From: Pseudomonadales bacterium
Lineage (GTDB): Bacteria > Pseudomonadota > Gammaproteobacteria > Pseudomonadales > Azotimanducaceae
Assembly: GCA_028281005.1 (NCBI GenBank)
Contig: JANQKS010000024.1
Location: 1 to 35,693, forward strand
Reading direction: 5' to 3'
DNA: 35,693 nt
Of this stretch, positions 33,523 to 35,693 are shown piece by piece (positions within the stretch are counted from its first letter, which is position 1; each line of letters starts with the position of its first letter). A program made the position numbers and the translations under genes. The notes below the pieces were generated by a model. It worked only from the letters and a program-made list of their open reading frames with translations. It was not told the DNA's origin and did no database searches.

Positions 33523-34159
33523 CTAGAATTGATAGGTAGCGGACAACCGCGCATTTAAAGGCCGTCCGGTGGAGATGTTGTTGTTGCTGTGAGCGTCGGG
33601 GAAGTACTCTTCGTCCAGCAGATTTTCCACATTTAACTGCAACCGCAGGCTTTCACTGACGTCCCAAAATACCGCGGCATCAACCCCAGTGTAGGCCGGC
33701 ACTTTGACCGCATTGTCTTCGCGCACAAAGAAAGTGTCCTGGTGGGTCGCACCTAACCCTAAGCTGACACGCTCGGTGAGCTGAAAGTTGTTCCAGATCG
33801 ATAACATGTTGTCCGGGGTCTGGCGGGTGTCGTTCCCATCGTTGTCGCTGCCGTCAGCGCGCTCCACTTCGCCGTTTAAGCTGGAGTACCCCGCGGTGAT
33901 CGACCAGTACTGCGTCAGGTTACCTACCGTTCAGCTGTAATTCAAAACCCGTAGTCTGAGAGCCTTCAATCACAATAATCTGGCTCGGGTCCTCGGGGTC
34001 AACAGAGGTATAACTTTCCCGCTCGAGCTCAAACGCGGCCAGGGTGAGTCTTACGTCCGGGCCCAAGTCTATTCTTAACCCAACCTCACGGTTTTAGAAA
34101 AACTGCGGCCGGGTACTTTCAGAATCCAGACGTAGCGTACGCCCCTGCTGCTGGACCTT
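33523..34159 (-). pseudogene. TonB-dependent siderophore receptor relic
   Basis: Reading leftward, the C-terminal barrel of a TonB-dependent receptor is present in two frames. The right part gives GRTLRLDSESTRPQFF, a TAA at 34094-34096, then NREVGLRIDLGPDVRLTLA and IIVIEGSQTTGFELQLNG. A duplicated 4-bp unit (TACCTACC at 33921-33928) then shifts the frame. The left part reads NLTQYWSITAGYSSLNGEVERADG and ends with VENLLDEEYFPDAHSNNN and the typical terminal ATYQF. Only about 210 of the usual 650-750 residues remain. The signal, plug and most of the barrel are gone, and the right edge stops at the SYLF promoter. It is non-functional. Confidence 0.88.
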
Positions 34160-34179
34160 TCCGCTCCCTGTGCAACAGC

Positions 34180-34185
34180 TATAAT
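34180..34185 (+). promoter_or_regulatory. Consensus -10 box before the SYLF gene
   Basis: TATAAT occurs 33 bases before the ATG at 34219. No good -35 is seen at 16-18 bases upstream (CTTTCC region), so it may depend on other contacts. Confidence 0.5.
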
Positions 34186-34218
34186 TTGCGCACCCATCCC
34201 ACTAAACCGCACAGGTTC

Positions 34219-34782
34219 ATGCCCATGACCCCAAATAGAATTGCCGTTTGTGTCCCCTCCCTTGTTTTACTGTTGGTATTGGCGCTGCTAACCCCAACCA
34301 CCCAAGCGGCCTCAAAGCTGGAATTAGACAACCGCGTACAAGCCACATTGGAGCGCCTCTACAGCCGCAAGGCGGAGGCCCGCGCCCTCGGTCAAAAGGC
34401 GGTTGCCATACTGGTGTTTCCGCAGATGGTCAAAGCCGGTGTGGGTGTAGGTGGGGAGGTAGGCGAAGGCGGGATGTTGGTGAATGGCCAACCAAGCGGC
34501 TACTACCGCAACACCTCATTGTCCATCGGTTTCCAACTCGGCATACAAACCCGCTCCGAAGTGCTGATGTTCATGACTGAACGCGCTTATCAAGATTTCA
34601 TCGGGCATGACGGTTGGGAGGCGGGCGTCGACGGCAGCATCGCCATCGTGGAGTTTGGGGTGGGTAAAGAATTTGACACCAACTCTATCCGCGAGCCGAT
34701 CATTGGGTTTGTATTTGCCAATAAAGGGTTGATGTACAACTTATCCTTGGAAGGCTCGAAATACTGGAAGATCAAGAAGTAG
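34219..34782 (+). CDS. SYLF-domain (YSC84-like) exported lipid-binding protein
   Basis: SYLF-domain proteins bind phosphoinositide or other membrane lipids; bacterial members are exported and poorly understood. The protein has a hydrophobic signal (IAVCVPSLVLLLVLALLTPTTQAA), then the domain: ARALGQKAVAILVFPQMVKAGVGVGGEVGEGGMLVNGQPSGYYRNTSLSIGFQLGIQ, VLMFMTERAYQDFI, VGVDGSIAIVEFGVGK-like VDGSIAIVEF, and ANKGLMYNLSLEGSKYWKI at the end. The start is the ATG at 34219, which has CAGG close upstream; a TTG 11 codons before overlaps the -10 box. It is intact and is flanked on both sides by truncated minus-strand genes. Confidence 0.88.
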   Translation: MPMTPNRIAVCVPSLVLLLVLALLTPTTQAASKLELDNRVQATLERLYSRKAEARALGQKAVAILVFPQMVKAGVGVGGEVGEGGMLVNGQPSGYYRNTSLSIGFQLGIQTRSEVLMFMTERAYQDFIGHDGWEAGVDGSIAIVEFGVGKEFDTNSIREPIIGFVFANKGLMYNLSLEGSKYWKIKK

Positions 34783-35354
34783 CTGTGTTGTTTTTTCGCC
34801 ACCACCAAACTGCCGCCCATTTCAGCACTGGCTTGGAGCTGCTGTTGGGCATACTGAGGCAGCCACCAAAGAATGGCATTTTGCGCCAAGGTATACAGAA
34901 ACAAGGCAACAACCAGGGCCACTACCGCAACAAACAGATAAACGGAGGACCAATGCGCTTGTGCGGTGATAAACCACACCGCTAGCCATGCACAAACAAT
35001 ACCCGCCAGACTGAAGAATCCGTCGGTAATGGCCAACATGGACGCGCGCCGTGCTTCGCTGTAAGTGCGCGATACGACCAGCGCCGCAGCCGACAGACCG
35101 ATACCACAACAGACGCCGATCAAGCCCAGGCAGAGACCCACCTAGTCGAGATTCGACTGCAACGGCAACCCCACCAGGCTCAATAGAATTAGGCCATACA
35201 CAACCGCAATCAAGGTGCGAATGCACAGCCATTGAAAGACAAATAAAGCTGCCACCGCACCAACGAAGATAACCATGGTGAGCCAACCGAAACGCGCCAG
35301 CATGCCGGCTATAACGAAATAGGAAAGGAAACGACTCAGTGTAGTGCGGAACTG
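34783..35354 (-). pseudogene. MFS transporter relic (TsgA-like)
   Basis: Reading leftward from the edge of the terminal element, hydrophobic sequence RFLSYFVIAGMLARFGWLTMVIF, then QWLCIRTLIAVVYGLILLSLVGLP, meets an in-frame amber codon (35142-35144). The same frame continues GLCLGLIGVCCGIGLSAAALVVSRTYSEARRASMLAITDGFFSLAGIV, an MFS-type segment resembling TsgA. Only about 190 residues exist of about 400. The left end dissolves at the SYLF stop, and the first helix appears cut off by the element at 35355. No frameshift is needed, so suppression of the amber codon is conceivable, but both ends are lost. The frame extending leftward under the SYLF gene is antisense noise. Confidence 0.8.
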
Positions 35355-35621
35355 ACTAGTGCTCAAACCACCTTATAACTTAGGATCAGCGGGTTTGTGG
35401 GGTTTTTGGGCTAGACGGCGTACCGCCGATGGGGTTGGGCCCCATCAAGGTGCGCCAACAACGCCCAAGTACCCCACAGCCCCGCCCTGTGGGAGATCGC
35501 CAGCTTTACGCTAACTGCGTCATTGCTCGTCGCAATATCCAGATATTACTCCTCACTCTTCCTTGCCAGCCCAAAGCTGGCGAACTCTGATCCTTAGTTT
35601 TCAAGTGGTTTGAGCACTAGT
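35355..35621. mobile_element. 267-bp element with 35-bp terminal inverted repeats (MITE-like)
   Basis: Positions 35355-35389 and the reverse complement of 35587-35621 agree at 31 of 35 bases, with the outer 17 identical (ACTAGTGCTCAAACCAC). A CTAG lies at 35356-35359 and 35617-35620, which may be a target duplication with the element then being 35360-35616. The interior has no long reading frame but at least four hairpins: 35416-35428, 35428-35446, 35473-35493 and 35564-35582. This is the form of a non-autonomous inverted-repeat element or a structured RNA unit. The remaining 72 bases to the window end carry short palindromes but no gene. Confidence 0.75.
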
Positions 35622-35693
35622 ATCCGCTTAGCGGTTGAGGTTCACAGCGACGCCGCTAGTTCAGCCTAACCGGCTTAATCGGCGCGCGGCGTT

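Noticed and set aside
34590-34782. The MFS-relic frame continues leftward as an open frame across the SYLF gene.
   Set aside because: This stretch is antisense to a clearly coding SYLF protein, and its translation has no MFS character.
35655-35693. GCCTAAC and a GCGTT at the window edge look like half an integron attC site.
   Set aside because: The pair is only about 30 bases apart, the second half-site is cut by the window end, and no integrase or cassette structure is visible.

Overview
The window reads as chromosomal DNA of a GC-rich gammaproteobacterium. GreB and Syd are gammaproteobacterial housekeeping proteins, and KdsD (arabinose-5-phosphate isomerase), a DUF2970 protein, a bactofilin and a TonB-dependent receptor relic fit a Gram-negative cell. 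The mix of phytanoyl-CoA-type and TauD-type dioxygenases, a CaiB-type CoA-transferase and a D-aminoacylase-type amidohydrolase suggests a free-living, perhaps aquatic, heterotroph; that is inference. Genes are densely packed in short runs on both strands, often with start/stop overlaps. No rRNA, tRNA, CRISPR array, prophage or transposase gene was recognised.

Layout. 1-7.7 kb: an inverted repeat, glutamine-dependent NAD synthetase (nadE), a metallo-beta-lactamase-fold protein with two altered metal-site positions, a DUF924 protein, an AlkD-like alkylbase glycosylase, a secreted nuclease with an excalibur tail, an M20 amidohydrolase, a nitroreductase and a small unknown protein. 7.8-10.5 kb: a YiiD-type thioesterase facing a three-gene minus-strand run (PhyH dioxygenase, TonB-domain lipoprotein, ferric-reductase-like membrane protein), then a DUF2970 protein. 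10.5-17.5 kb: a tightly overlapping minus-strand operon (PhyH dioxygenase, cytoplasmic GH20 hexosaminidase, NahK-like sugar kinase), divergent from a CoA-transferase/amidohydrolase pair. 17.5-21 kb: a small exported protein with an apparent ACG start behind two sigma-E-like -35 boxes, a clear terminator, kdsD, an exported beta-rich protein and a bactofilin ending in a 20-bp-arm hairpin. 21-25.7 kb: an AhpD-like protein, a GNAT, an unknown protein, an NTF2-like protein, a TPR/di-heme peroxidase pair and a TauD-type dioxygenase. 25.9-29.3 kb: a class II aldolase abutting mtnA (a probable DHAP-type methylthioribose shunt), a luciferase-like flavin oxidoreductase and a two-TM protein. 29.4-32.7 kb: greB, then an EF-hand/ECF sigma/anti-sigma/CnrX-like sensor cassette, then syd.

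The right end (32.7-35.7 kb) is a decaying region. A TetR regulator with a palindromic operator is followed by a TonB-dependent receptor relic (truncated, nonsense codon, 4-bp duplication frameshift), an intact SYLF-domain gene on the opposite strand, an MFS transporter relic (in-frame amber codon, both ends lost), and finally a 267-bp element bounded by 35-bp inverted repeats and packed with hairpins, which has the form of a MITE.

The parts most worth following up are the EF-hand/ECF cassette, the GH20-NahK-PhyH operon, the aldolase-MtnA pair, the terminal inverted-repeat element and the SYLF gene wedged between two truncated genes. All product names come from reading sequence motifs; no database search was run.
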